DNA of 45,385 bases from Arthrobacter cupressi (lineage in GTDB: Bacteria; Actinomycetota; Actinomycetes; Actinomycetales; Micrococcaceae): assembly GCF_900099975.1 (NCBI RefSeq), contig NZ_FNEI01000021.1, positions 1-45,385 on the forward strand. The letters run 5' to 3'. Positions 16,045 through 24,326 of the stretch are shown here, in pieces. The translations under genes were made by a program, and so were the position numbers. Each line of letters starts with the position of its first letter. The first letter of the stretch is position 1. The notes under the pieces are model-generated. The model was not told the DNA's origin, did no database searches, and saw only the letters and a program-made list of their open reading frames with translations.

Positions 16045-17331
16045 ATGGCCCGGATTGGCGAGAGCACGGATCTGCTGAAGTGTTCTTTCTGTGGAAAGAG
16101 CCAGAAGCAGGTGCGGAAGCTGATCGCCGGGCCCGGCGTCTACATTTGCGACGAGTGCATTGAACTCTGCAACGAGATCATCGAAGAAGAACTCGCCGAA
16201 GTGTCGGATCTGGGTAGCTTCGAGTTGCCCAAGCCCCGGGAAATTTTCGACTTTCTGCAGGAATACGTCATCGGGCAGGAACCTGCCAAGCGCTCCCTTG
16301 CGGTCGCCGTCTACAACCATTACAAGCGTATCCAGGCAGGCCACGCTCCCAAGGGCGGCCTCGGCGAGGGCGGCCACCACGAGGACGTGGAAATCGCCAA
16401 GTCCAACATCCTCCTGATCGGTCCCACGGGCTGCGGCAAGACGTATCTCGCCCAGACCCTCGCCCGCCGGCTGAACGTTCCTTTCGCCGTCGCCGATGCC
16501 ACCGCCCTGACTGAAGCCGGCTACGTCGGCGAGGATGTCGAGAACATCCTGCTCAAGCTCATCCAGGCCGCGGACTACGACGTCAAGAAGGCTGAACAGG
16601 GCATCATCTACATCGACGAGATCGACAAGATCTCTCGCAAGAGCGAAAACCCCTCCATCACGCGGGATGTGTCCGGCGAGGGCGTGCAGCAGGCCCTCCT
16701 GAAGATTCTCGAAGGCACCGTGGCATCGGTGCCGCCGCAGGGCGGGCGCAAGCATCCGCACCAGGAATTCATCCAGATCGACACCACCAATGTGCTCTTC
16801 ATCGTGGCCGGCGCGTTCGCCGGCCTCGAGGAGATCATCGGTTCCCGCTCCGGACGCAAGGGCATCGGCTTCGGCGCTCCGCTGAACGAGGTCAAGGAAA
16901 ACGTCGACAGCTACGGCGACGTCATGCCCGAGGACCTGCTCAAGTTCGGCCTCATTCCCGAATTCATCGGCCGCCTGCCGGTCATCACCACGGTCTCCAA
17001 CCTTGACCGGCCGGCACTGATCCAGATCCTCTCCAAGCCGAAGAACGCCCTGATCAAGCAGTACCAGAAGATGTTCCAGCTGGACGGCGTGGAACTGCTG
17101 TTCGACGACGAAGCGCTGGATGCCATCGCGGACCAGGCCTTGGAGCGGGGCACCGGAGCCCGCGGCCTGCGCGCCATCATGGAGGAAGTGCTGCTTCCGG
17201 TCATGTTCGATCTTCCCAGCCGGGACGACATCGCCAGCGTGGTCATCACTGCCGACGCCGTCGCCAAGAAGGCACCGCCCACCATGATCGCCCACGAAGT
17301 GGTGGCTAAGCGGCGGAACAAATCCGCCTGA
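16045..17331 (+). CDS. clpX: ATP-dependent Clp protease ATP-binding subunit ClpX
   Basis: Encodes 428 aa, the family length. The N-terminal zinc-binding domain uses Cys13, Cys16, Cys35 and Cys38. The AAA+ module has Walker A GPTGCGKT (126-133), pore loop GYVG (159-162), Walker B IIYIDEID (187-194) and the RKH loop (GGRKHPHQ). ClpX unfolds substrates and threads them into ClpP1P2. I chose ATG at 16045 because it precedes the zinc domain with a GAAGGGA Shine-Dalgarno; upstream in-frame codons are not conserved-looking. It has its own transcription unit behind the clpP2 terminator. Homologue of Rv2457c. Confidence 0.97.
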   Translation: MARIGESTDLLKCSFCGKSQKQVRKLIAGPGVYICDECIELCNEIIEEELAEVSDLGSFELPKPREIFDFLQEYVIGQEPAKRSLAVAVYNHYKRIQAGHAPKGGLGEGGHHEDVEIAKSNILLIGPTGCGKTYLAQTLARRLNVPFAVADATALTEAGYVGEDVENILLKLIQAADYDVKKAEQGIIYIDEIDKISRKSENPSITRDVSGEGVQQALLKILEGTVASVPPQGGRKHPHQEFIQIDTTNVLFIVAGAFAGLEEIIGSRSGRKGIGFGAPLNEVKENVDSYGDVMPEDLLKFGLIPEFIGRLPVITTVSNLDRPALIQILSKPKNALIKQYQKMFQLDGVELLFDDEALDAIADQALERGTGARGLRAIMEEVLLPVMFDLPSRDDIASVVITADAVAKKAPPTMIAHEVVAKRRNKSA

Positions 17332-17365
17332 CCGCTTTCCCGTTTCCCATCCAAGGAGTATCCCT

Positions 17366-17977
17366 GTGCCTGAAACCGTCAACAAGGTCGATTTCTGGTT
17401 CGATCCGATCTGCCCCTTCGCCTGGGTGACTTCGCGCTGGATCGGGGAGGTCGAGGCAGTGCGTGACATCGAAGCCAGCTGGAACGTCATGAGCCTTTCC
17501 GTCCTGAACCATGGCCGGGACCTCCCCGCGGACTACCGCGCCATGATGGATGACTCCTGGGGACCGGTGCGCGTGATCATCGCGGCGAAGGAACTGCACG
17601 GCAGCGAGTTCATCAAGCCCCTCTACGACGCCATGGGCGAAGAATTCCATCACGAAGGAAACAAGGACCGCGCCGCTGTCATCGAGAAGGCGCTGGCCCA
17701 GACCGGCCTGCCCGCCGACCTGGCCCGTTTCGCGGACAGCGACGAGTACGACGAGCAGCTGCGCAGCAGCCACGAGGCCGGGATCTCGCTGGTGGGCCAG
17801 GACGTCGGCACCCCGGTGGTGTCGGTGAACGGCGCTGCCTTCTTCGGCCCGGTGCTGACCCGCATTCCGCGCGGCGAGGAAGCCGGCCGGATCTGGGACG
17901 CCTCGGTGACCCTGGCCGGGTACCCGCATTTCTTTGAGCTCAAGCGCAGCCGCACGGAAAGCCCCGAGTTCAACTAG
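17366..17977 (+). CDS. DsbA-fold protein, mycothiol-dependent nitroreductase (Rv2466c) family
   Basis: Encodes 203 aa closely similar to my memory of M. tuberculosis Rv2466c: FWFDP-CP--W-TSRW near the start, then VMSLSVLNHGRDLP, WGPVRVIIAAK, VGQDVGTPVVSVNGAAFFGPVL, IPRGEEAGRIWDASVTLAGYPHFFELKR at the end. Rv2466c is a thioredoxin-fold reductase that uses mycothiol through Cys19-Pro-Trp-Cys22. Here the motif is Cys16-Pro-Phe-Ala19, so the second cysteine is missing. GTG at 17366 follows AAGGAG. It lies 34 bases after clpX, whereas Rv2466c is next to rpiB and pepN in M. tuberculosis. Convergent with the Fpg-family gene. Confidence 0.88.
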   Translation: MPETVNKVDFWFDPICPFAWVTSRWIGEVEAVRDIEASWNVMSLSVLNHGRDLPADYRAMMDDSWGPVRVIIAAKELHGSEFIKPLYDAMGEEFHHEGNKDRAAVIEKALAQTGLPADLARFADSDEYDEQLRSSHEAGISLVGQDVGTPVVSVNGAAFFGPVLTRIPRGEEAGRIWDASVTLAGYPHFFELKRSRTESPEFN

Positions 17978-17997
17978 TCTCCCTGGCGGACCCACTC

Positions 17998-18888
17998 CTA
18001 CTTCAGGAAACGGGAAGTCCTGCGGTCCGCGAGGATCTTCCCATTCGTCTGGCAGCCGGGGCAGTACTGCAGGGCGGTGTCCGCGAAGGAGACCTCCCGG
18101 ACGGTGTCCCCGCACACCGGGCACTGCTGACCCGTGCGCCCGTGCACCCTCATGGTGGTCCGCTTGCTGTCCTTGAGCTCTCCCGGTGCTTTCCCGACGG
18201 CGGACTCCACGGCCTGGCCCAATATCCCGCCGATGGCGGCGAACAAGCGGTCCCGGCTGTCGCCGTCGAGCGTTTTCGCGATGGCGAACGGCGAGATCCT
18301 GGCCGCGTGCAGGATCTCATCGCTGTAGGCGTTGCCGATGCCGGCGACCACGGACTGGCTGCGGAGCAGCCCCTTGATCTGCTGGGCCGCCGAGAGAATG
18401 CCGTCGAAGACCTCCCTCGTGAATTCCGGGGCGAGCGGATCGGGTCCGAGGGACGCGATGCCGGCGACCTCCTGCGGATCACGGACGACGTACACGGCAA
18501 GGCTTTTCTTGCTGCCGGCCTCCGTGAGGTCGAAACCCATCAGGAAGCCGCCGCCGTCGGAAGACTCTGTGCGCCGGGCCGAAAATGCGAGGCGCGCCGC
18601 GATCGGACCCGCGCCGGGGCGGAGCGGGGCCGGGGAAGGATCTTCCGTAAAGCGCAGCCAGCCGGCCTTGGCCAGGTGGAAGACGAAATGGACGCCGTCC
18701 AGGTCGAGGCACAGGAACTTGCCGAAGCGCCGCACACCGTCCACGGTCCGGCCCTCCAGAACCGCGTACGGCGGGTCGGCGGTCTTCAGGACCGCGAAGG
18801 AGGTGATCTGGACCTTGGCCAGGACGGTTCCCCGCAGTTTCGCGTCGAGGAAGGCGCGCAGCCCCGCGACCTCTGGAAGTTCCGGCAT
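17998..18888 (-). CDS. Formamidopyrimidine-DNA glycosylase family protein
   Basis: Encodes 296 aa starting MPELPEVAGLR, the classic Fpg/MutM N terminus with catalytic Pro2 and Glu3. The conserved Lys is in RRFGKFLCLDL. The helix-two-turns-helix has SQSVVAGIGNAYSDEIL, and the zinc finger is CPVC...CPGC. It would excise oxidised purines, but its sequence is divergent enough that a Nei-like specificity cannot be excluded. The start at 18888 is dictated by the essential MPELPE; an upstream in-frame ATG at 18936 would bury the catalytic proline. It is the second Fpg/Nei gene in the window. Confidence 0.9.
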   Translation of the reverse strand: MPELPEVAGLRAFLDAKLRGTVLAKVQITSFAVLKTADPPYAVLEGRTVDGVRRFGKFLCLDLDGVHFVFHLAKAGWLRFTEDPSPAPLRPGAGPIAARLAFSARRTESSDGGGFLMGFDLTEAGSKKSLAVYVVRDPQEVAGIASLGPDPLAPEFTREVFDGILSAAQQIKGLLRSQSVVAGIGNAYSDEILHAARISPFAIAKTLDGDSRDRLFAAIGGILGQAVESAVGKAPGELKDSKRTTMRVHGRTGQQCPVCGDTVREVSFADTALQYCPGCQTNGKILADRRTSRFLK

Positions 18889-18956
18889 GGCTTTACTGTG
18901 CCACACAGCGGGCCTGCTGCGCAGACCTGCAGGCATGATCCCGGCACGCTCAAAAC

Positions 18957-19328
18957 AGGGCAGCGGAATTACAGGCTAGTAGTTCTGCCCGGGGCCTTGC
19001 GCTGCCCCCGGGGCGGGTCAAGAATAGTACTTACCCACTTCGAAAGAAGAGGGACGCGGAAACCAAAGATTCAGTGATATGCATCTGACGCAGCCTTCGG
19101 CAAAGTCAGAAGCAAGCTACCGGTGATGAGGTAGGAAGACCTGAAACTCCAAGGATTCCGCCAGACTGTCAAGACATCACCAGACAGCCGAAAGTCGAAG
19201 CCCCACCAACGGCAAAACGCTGATGGGGCTTCCCCTTTGCCCAAAACTTGCCCAAGAACCTTTAGGGCCCGGAACGTCCAGCCCCCGGAAACTTCCCTGC
19301 GGAAGTGTCCGGGGGCCGTTCCGTTTTC
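18957..19328 (+). ncRNA. Gene-free structured stretch; candidate non-coding RNA
   Basis: No coding region is supported between 18889 and 19328. From about 19035 the sequence is less GC-rich than its surroundings and has a run of small hairpins. These are CTTC-GAAA-GAAG near 19038-19049, TCTGAC/GTCAGA (19084-19089 with 19105-19110) enclosing GCC-TTC-GGC, CTACC/GGTAG (19117-19121 with 19130-19134), CTGTC/GACAG (19166-19170 with 19183-19187) and GAAGCCCCA/TGGGGCTTC (19197-19205 with 19224-19232). The series ends at the strong terminator at 19271-19327. I cannot match it to a known RNA family. It could also be a degenerate integration scar, since TTGCCCAA occurs twice at 19237-19256. Confidence 0.35.
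19271..19327. terminator. Long terminator hairpin beside the valS end
   Basis: Nested complementary arms (19271-19276 with 19317-19322, 19281-19289 with 19308-19316, 19291-19296 with 19301-19306) form one long hairpin with loop CTGC. GTTTT follows on the plus strand, so it best serves a plus-strand transcript from the candidate RNA region, and may also stop valS transcription from the other side. Confidence 0.75.
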
Positions 19329-21947
19329 CTAGCTCTGTGCGTCCTCCGCGGGTGCCAGGACGACGTCGCTGACCGTCAGCTCGCCGTCGGCGGCCACCAG
19401 CGAAACCTCCCGGGCGTTCGCCGCAGCTTTCAGGTCACCCAGCCCGGCCTTCAGCTGAGCCACGAAGGACTCGTTCGCCGAAATCGCCGCGGACAGCACC
19501 TCGGTGCGCTGCTTGACCTTTGCCTCGGACTTGGCCTTGCGGATGCCGCTCAGGGCCAGGCCCACGGTGCCCAGCATGCCGGTGTCGCCGTCGGCGATCT
19601 CCAACGGAGCCGGCCACGCGGCGCGGTGCACCGAACCGGCGCGCCACCAGCTCCAGACCTCTTCGGTGGCGAAGGGCAGGAACGGGGCGAACAGGCGGAG
19701 CAGGGAGTCCAGCGTGGTCGCCAGCGCGGCGAGCACCGAGGCCTGTTCGGCTTCGCCGGCGGCACCGTAGGCGCGGTCCTTGATCAGCTCGACGTAGTCG
19801 TCGGTGAACTGCCAGAAGAACGTTTCCGCGATCTGCAGGGCACGTGCGTGGTCGTAGCTTTCGAAGGCCTTGGTGGCCTGCGCGACGACGTCGGCCAGCT
19901 GGGCGAGCAGGGCACGGTCCAGCGGGTTGCTGAGAACGGACAGGTCACCGGACAGCACGGAGTTCTCCGTGGCGCCCAGGTTGAGCACGAACTTCGAGGC
20001 GTTGAGCAGCTTGATGGCCAGGCGGCGGCCGATCTTCATCTGCGCGATCTCGTAGGCAGTGTCCGCACCGAGCTTCGCCGAGGCAGCCCAGTAGCGCACT
20101 GCGTCGGAGCCGAACTCGTTGAGCACGTCGGTGGGAACCACCACGTTTCCCTTGGACTTGGACATCTTCTTGCGGTCCGGGTCCAGGATCCAGCCCGAAA
20201 TCGCCGCGTGCTTCCACGGGGCGACGGCCTGCAGCGCGTCGGCACGCACGGCCGAGGAGAACAGCCAGGTGCGGATGATGTCGTGGCCCTGCGGGCGCAG
20301 GTCGAAGGGGAAGACCTTGCCGAAGAGTTCTTCGTCGCGGCTCCACCCACCCACGATCTGCGGGGTCAGCGAGGACGTGGCCCAGGTGTCCAGGACGTCG
20401 GCGTCGCCGGTGAAGCCGCCGGGCTGTTCGCGCTGCGATTCTTCGTAGCCCGGGGCAGCGTCGGCTGCCGGATCCACCGGGAGCATGTCGTCCGAAGGCA
20501 GGATCGGGTTCTCGTAATCCGGGTTGCCCTCGGCATCCAGCGGGTACCAGACCGGGATCGGCACGCCGAAGAAGCGCTGGCGGGAGACCAACCAGTCGCC
20601 GTTCAGGCCTTCGATCCAGTTCTCGTACCGTGAGCGCATGAAGGCCGGGTGGAAGTCGATGTCGCGGCCGCGGCCGATCAGGCGTTCGCGGCGGTCTTCG
20701 TCGCGGCCGCCGTTGCGGATGTACCACTGGCGGGAGGTGACCACTTCGAGGGGCTTGTCGCCCTTCTCGAAGAAGTTCACCGGGTGCATGATCTTTTTCG
20801 GCTCGCCGTCGAGCAGGCCGGCGGCGCCGAGCTGTTCCACCACGGCTTCCTTGGCGCTGAACACCGTCTTGCCGGCGATCGCGGCGTAGGCCTCGCGGCC
20901 GGCGTCGGTGGTGATCCACTCGGGTGTGTCGCCCACGATACGGCCGTCGCGGCCGACGATCGCGCGGGTGGGCAGCTGCAGCTCGCGCCACCAGGTGACG
21001 TCGGTGAGGTCACCGAAGGTGCAGACCATGGCGATGCCGGAACCCTTGTCCGCCTTGGCGAGCGGGTGGGCCTTGACCTCCACCTCGACCCCGAACAGCG
21101 GGGACGTGACGGTCTTGCCGAACAGCGGCTGGTAGCGCTCGTCGTCGGGGTTCGCCACCAGGGCGGCACAGGCGGCCAGCAGTTCGGGGCGGGTGGTCTC
21201 GATGAAGATCTTCTCGCCGTCGGCGGTGAAGAAGGGGTAGCGGTAGTAGGCGCCGGGCATTTCCCGGTCCTCCAGCTCGGCCTGTGCGACGGCGGTGCGG
21301 AACGTCACGTCCCACAGGGTCGGGGCCTCGGCCATGTACGCGTCTCCGGAGGAGAGGTTGGCCAGGAAGGCCCGCTGGGAGACGGCGCGGGAGGTGTCGT
21401 CGATGGTCCGGTAGGTCAGGTTCCAGTCCACGGAGAGGCCCAGGGTCTGGAATAGGTTCTCGAAGACCTTCTCATCCTCCACCGCGAGTTCTTCGCAGAG
21501 TTCTATGAAGTTACGGCGGGAAATCACATCGAAGTCGCGCTGGTTCTTCGCAGGCGCTGCCGGCGGTCGGTAGTCGGCGTTGTAGGGGATGGCCGGATCG
21601 CAGCGCACACCGTAGTAGTTCTGGACGCGGCGCTCGGTGGGGAGGCCGTTGTCGTCCCAGCCCATGGGGTAAAAGACGTTCTTGCCGCGCATGCGCTGGT
21701 AGCGGGCCACGACGTCGGTGTGGGTGAACGAGAACATATGGCCCACGTGGAGGGAGCCCGACGCGGTGGGCGGGGGAGTGTCGATCGAGTAGACCGCCTC
21801 CCGGGTGGTGTCCGGGTTGAACTTGTACGTGCCGTCCTGGAGCCAGCGCTGCGTGAGGGCCGTTTCCAGGCCTTCCAGGGCCGGCTTGTCCGGAACGTTG
21901 ATGGGGGTGGGAGCGGGCGTGTCTGTACCCTGCGTTGATTCAGCCAT
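19329..21947 (-). CDS. valS: Valine--tRNA ligase
   Basis: Encodes 872 aa of class I. The HIGH motif is HVGH (67-70) and KMSKS is at 594-598. The CP1 editing domain lies between them (FIETTRPELLAACAALVANPDD). The length and the SIDTPPPTASGSLHVGHMFSFTHTD opening fit the shorter type 2 bacterial ValRS rather than the E. coli type, and a C-terminal coiled coil is mostly lacking. It charges tRNA-Val and edits threonine. It is transcribed alone on the minus strand, 51 bases from a divergent DUF488 gene. In M. tuberculosis valS is coupled to folC, which here pairs with ileS instead. Confidence 0.96.
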   Translation of the reverse strand: MAESTQGTDTPAPTPINVPDKPALEGLETALTQRWLQDGTYKFNPDTTREAVYSIDTPPPTASGSLHVGHMFSFTHTDVVARYQRMRGKNVFYPMGWDDNGLPTERRVQNYYGVRCDPAIPYNADYRPPAAPAKNQRDFDVISRRNFIELCEELAVEDEKVFENLFQTLGLSVDWNLTYRTIDDTSRAVSQRAFLANLSSGDAYMAEAPTLWDVTFRTAVAQAELEDREMPGAYYRYPFFTADGEKIFIETTRPELLAACAALVANPDDERYQPLFGKTVTSPLFGVEVEVKAHPLAKADKGSGIAMVCTFGDLTDVTWWRELQLPTRAIVGRDGRIVGDTPEWITTDAGREAYAAIAGKTVFSAKEAVVEQLGAAGLLDGEPKKIMHPVNFFEKGDKPLEVVTSRQWYIRNGGRDEDRRERLIGRGRDIDFHPAFMRSRYENWIEGLNGDWLVSRQRFFGVPIPVWYPLDAEGNPDYENPILPSDDMLPVDPAADAAPGYEESQREQPGGFTGDADVLDTWATSSLTPQIVGGWSRDEELFGKVFPFDLRPQGHDIIRTWLFSSAVRADALQAVAPWKHAAISGWILDPDRKKMSKSKGNVVVPTDVLNEFGSDAVRYWAASAKLGADTAYEIAQMKIGRRLAIKLLNASKFVLNLGATENSVLSGDLSVLSNPLDRALLAQLADVVAQATKAFESYDHARALQIAETFFWQFTDDYVELIKDRAYGAAGEAEQASVLAALATTLDSLLRLFAPFLPFATEEVWSWWRAGSVHRAAWPAPLEIADGDTGMLGTVGLALSGIRKAKSEAKVKQRTEVLSAAISANESFVAQLKAGLGDLKAAANAREVSLVAADGELTVSDVVLAPAEDAQS

Positions 21948-21986
21948 GGGCCAATTGTTTCATGGTCTTTCAGCCACTTTCGGCAG

Positions 21987-21992
21987 TAGCAT
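21987..21992 (+). promoter_or_regulatory. -10 box of the DUF488 gene (leaderless)
   Basis: TAGCAT ends 6 bases before ATG at 21999. Confidence 0.5.
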
Positions 21993-21998
21993 CCGCCT

Positions 21999-22394
21999 AT
22001 GGCGGATCAGCCCACGCAATTGGTGACCAAACGCATCTATGACGAACCCTCCGACGACGACGGCTGCCGGGTTCTCGTGGACCGCTTATGGCCGCGCGGG
22101 GTCAGTAAGGAAAGCGCCGGCCTTGACCTTTGGCTCAAGGAGATCGCACCCTCGCCGCCCCTGCGCACGGAGTTTGCCCACATGCAGGAGCGCTTCGCCG
22201 ATTTCCGGAAAGCCTACCTGGCCGAACTGGAACAGAACCCGGCCGTGGACACCCTCCTGGACCTGGCCGGGAAGCATTCGAGGGTGACCCTGCTGTACGC
22301 GGCCCGGGACGCCGACGTCAACCATGCCCGGGTGTTGCTGGAGTTCCTGGCCCCGCTCCTGAAGCGCAGCCGTCGTGGAAGGAAAGAACACTGA
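21999..22394 (+). CDS. DUF488 (YeaO-like) family protein
   Basis: Encodes 131 aa. The signature VTKRIYDEPSDDDGCRVLVDRLWPRGVSKESAGLDLWLKEIAPS is typical of YeaO-type DUF488 proteins, followed by LRTEFAH and LLDLAGKHSRVTLLYAARD. The function is unknown. The C terminus is very basic (KRSRRGRKEH). The mRNA is probably leaderless. An SDR gene follows 23 bases later with its own -10 box. Confidence 0.88.
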   Translation: MADQPTQLVTKRIYDEPSDDDGCRVLVDRLWPRGVSKESAGLDLWLKEIAPSPPLRTEFAHMQERFADFRKAYLAELEQNPAVDTLLDLAGKHSRVTLLYAARDADVNHARVLLEFLAPLLKRSRRGRKEH

Positions 22395-22405
22395 GCGGGC
22401 CCCGA

Positions 22406-22411
22406 TACAGT
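22406..22411 (+). promoter_or_regulatory. -10 box of the SDR gene (leaderless)
   Basis: TACAGT ends 6 bases before ATG at 22418, although the gene lies just 23 bases behind the DUF488 gene. It may therefore be transcribed both from its own start and by read-through. Confidence 0.5.
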
Positions 22412-22417
22412 GGTGGC

Positions 22418-23200
22418 ATGACTGAGGGAATCCAGGGCGCAGCGAAGATCCAGCCGGCAACGAAGACCGCCGTCGTCACCGGGGCGAGCACGGGCATCGG
22501 GGAAGCGACAGTGCGGGCCTTGGCCGCCGACGGCTGGAAGGTCTACGCCGTCGCGCGGCGCGCGGACCGTCTCTCCGCGCTCGCCGAGGACACCGGTGCC
22601 GTCGCCGTCCCGGCGGACATCAGCAAGGACGAGGACGTCGACATCCTGCTCCGGCTCGTCGAGCGCCACGGTGGGGCGGACACGCTGATCAACATCGCCG
22701 GTGGAGCGCGCGGAGCGGACACCCTGGCCAACGCCAAGACGGATGACTGGGACTGGATGTACCAGGTCAATGTGTTGGGCACCATGAAGATGATCCGCGC
22801 CTTCCTGCCGATGCTCCGCAGCAATGGCGAAGGCACCGTCCTTAACCTGACGTCCACCGCCGGCCTGGCGGTTTACGAAGGCGGTGGCGGCTACAACGCG
22901 GCCAAGTATGCCCAGCACGCGCTCACGGGCGCACTGCGCCTGGAGGAGGCGGAAAACAACGTGCGCGTCATCGAGGTCGCCCCCGGCCTGGTGCACACCG
23001 AGGAATTCGCCCTCAACCGCCTCGGCAGCGCCGAGGCCGCAGCGAAGGTGTACGCCGGCGTCGAGAAGCCCCTGACCGCGGAGGACGTGGCCGAAGTGGT
23101 TCGCTACGCAGTATCGGTGCCGCACCACATCAACCTGGACCACATCACCATCCGCCCCGTGGCGCAGGCCGCCAACCACAAGCTGATCCGCAAGGGCTGA
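22418..23200 (+). CDS. SDR family oxidoreductase
   Basis: Encodes 260 aa of the classical short-chain dehydrogenase type. The cofactor motif is TGASTGIGEA (22-31), the structural NAG-type motif appears as NIAGGARG, and the catalytic Ser and Tyr-x3-Lys appear as LTSTAGL and YNAAKYAQ. The Ala-Arg-Arg after the second strand (VYAVARRADRL) suggests NADP(H) preference. It resembles YdfG-like serine/3-hydroxy acid dehydrogenases, but the substrate is not certain. It ends 12 bases from the stop of the opposite EEP gene. Confidence 0.9.
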   Translation: MTEGIQGAAKIQPATKTAVVTGASTGIGEATVRALAADGWKVYAVARRADRLSALAEDTGAVAVPADISKDEDVDILLRLVERHGGADTLINIAGGARGADTLANAKTDDWDWMYQVNVLGTMKMIRAFLPMLRSNGEGTVLNLTSTAGLAVYEGGGGYNAAKYAQHALTGALRLEEAENNVRVIEVAPGLVHTEEFALNRLGSAEAAAKVYAGVEKPLTAEDVAEVVRYAVSVPHHINLDHITIRPVAQAANHKLIRKG

Positions 23201-23212
23201 GGACCCACACGG

Positions 23213-24232
23213 CTAGCCGCCGGCAGGCACCGCGAGGAGCGCGATGACAGCGGCGTGGTCGCTGCCAGGAACCCGGTGGACCGAATAGCCGGAACTGCCG
23301 ATGTCCGCGCCGGTGACGATATGGTCCAGGACCACGCCCGGCAGATTCATGCCTTCCATGGGCCAGGTGGGAAGCAGCCGGCTGTTGTTCGCAATCCCCG
23401 CATCCACCAACTTTGATCCGTCCGGCCGGGTGCCGGAGACCCCGTCCAGGAGTTCCTGGAACTCGCGATGGTCGTAGCTCGCATTGAAGTCGCCCATGAG
23501 CACGCGGTGTCCTGGCCGAGCCCCTACGCGCCCCACTGCCGCAAGGTCATGCCGCCACTGGGCGATCCTCGAATCGACCGGCGGAAGCGTGTGCACGTTG
23601 GTCAGCTCGAAGCTCGCGGACAGGCCGCCGGACGTCGCCGTGACCCGGACTGTCGGCATGTGGAACGGCGTGTCCGGAATCAGGCCCACCGCCTCCAACG
23701 GGAACGCGGAGTACACGGCGCTGCCGGCGGCGTCGTCCGTCGGACTGCTGATCCGGTGCGGGAGCAACTGCCCGACGCCGGCCCGGGCAAGTTCCAGCTC
23801 AAAGGATGCCGAATGCTCCTGGACCGCCAGCAGTTGCACACGGTTCTCCCGCACGAGCCGGACTACCTCATCGGCATCAGCCTGTCCGTACTCGGAGTTC
23901 AGGCTCATCACCGGCAGCACCACCGAATCAGCTGTCGACGCCGCAGGCCTGCCGAAATCCAGCGGGAACAGCCAGAACACCTGAGCCAGCAGCAGGGCAG
24001 AAGCCGCCACCGCCAGCCAGCGGCGCCGGCTGAACACCGACAGCCCGGCCGCCATGGCTGCCGGAAGCGCTACCCAGGGCATGAACGCCAGCATCTGGAC
24101 CGCCGTCGTCGGCCATTCCACCGGAAGAGCCCGCAGCAGCGACATCACCGCCACCGGCACCACCAGAAGAAGGGTAACGATCAGGACGGTCAGGCGCCGG
24201 GAGCGCGGCTTGCGGACAGCGGTGAGGGTCAT
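23213..24232 (-). CDS. Membrane-anchored endonuclease/exonuclease/phosphatase family protein
   Basis: Encodes 339 aa. Three hydrophobic segments (about 15-36, 46-64 and 70-88) precede an EEP domain. It contains LPVMSLNSEYGQADADEVVRLV with QEHS, the metal-binding GDFNAS, LDHIVT, and SDHAAV near the end, which are the DNase I-like catalytic residues. This layout of short membrane part plus exported EEP domain is common in Actinobacteria; the substrate is unknown. I chose ATG at 24232 because a minus-strand TAGACT ends 7 bases upstream. Confidence 0.88.
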   Translation of the reverse strand: MTLTAVRKPRSRRLTVLIVTLLLVVPVAVMSLLRALPVEWPTTAVQMLAFMPWVALPAAMAAGLSVFSRRRWLAVAASALLLAQVFWLFPLDFGRPAASTADSVVLPVMSLNSEYGQADADEVVRLVRENRVQLLAVQEHSASFELELARAGVGQLLPHRISSPTDDAAGSAVYSAFPLEAVGLIPDTPFHMPTVRVTATSGGLSASFELTNVHTLPPVDSRIAQWRHDLAAVGRVGARPGHRVLMGDFNASYDHREFQELLDGVSGTRPDGSKLVDAGIANNSRLLPTWPMEGMNLPGVVLDHIVTGADIGSSGYSVHRVPGSDHAAVIALLAVPAGG

Positions 24233-24239
24233 GAACCCG

Positions 24240-24245
24240 AGTCTA
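24240..24245 (-). promoter_or_regulatory. -10 box of the EEP gene (leaderless)
   Basis: The minus-strand TAGACT lies 7 bases before ATG at 24232. Confidence 0.5.
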
Positions 24246-24316
24246 GGCACGCGCCGTTCCGGTCACCTCATACCGAGGGCGGAAGCTCCGGGTGGAGGGC
24301 AGCCTCCGGCTGCCGC

Positions 24317-24322
24317 TAGACT
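24317..24322 (+). promoter_or_regulatory. -10 box of the ileS T-box transcript
   Basis: TAGACT precedes the T-box leader, placing the transcript start near 24329. No convincing -35 box is seen. Confidence 0.5.
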
Positions 24323-24326
24323 TGGG

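Noticed and set aside
18889..18936. Earlier in-frame ATG for the Fpg-family gene
   Set aside because: It would place 16 residues before the catalytic Pro2, which must be N-terminal after Met removal.
19035..19235. c-di-GMP (GEMM) riboswitch, suggested by CGAAAG, GGGACGC and GGTAG strings
   Set aside because: The order and flanking conserved bases of the aptamer are absent, and no gene lies downstream in the right orientation.
21999..23200. Toxin-antitoxin or defence pair (DUF488 plus SDR)
   Set aside because: Each has its own -10 box and both match ordinary metabolic or unknown families; nothing suggests a toxin.
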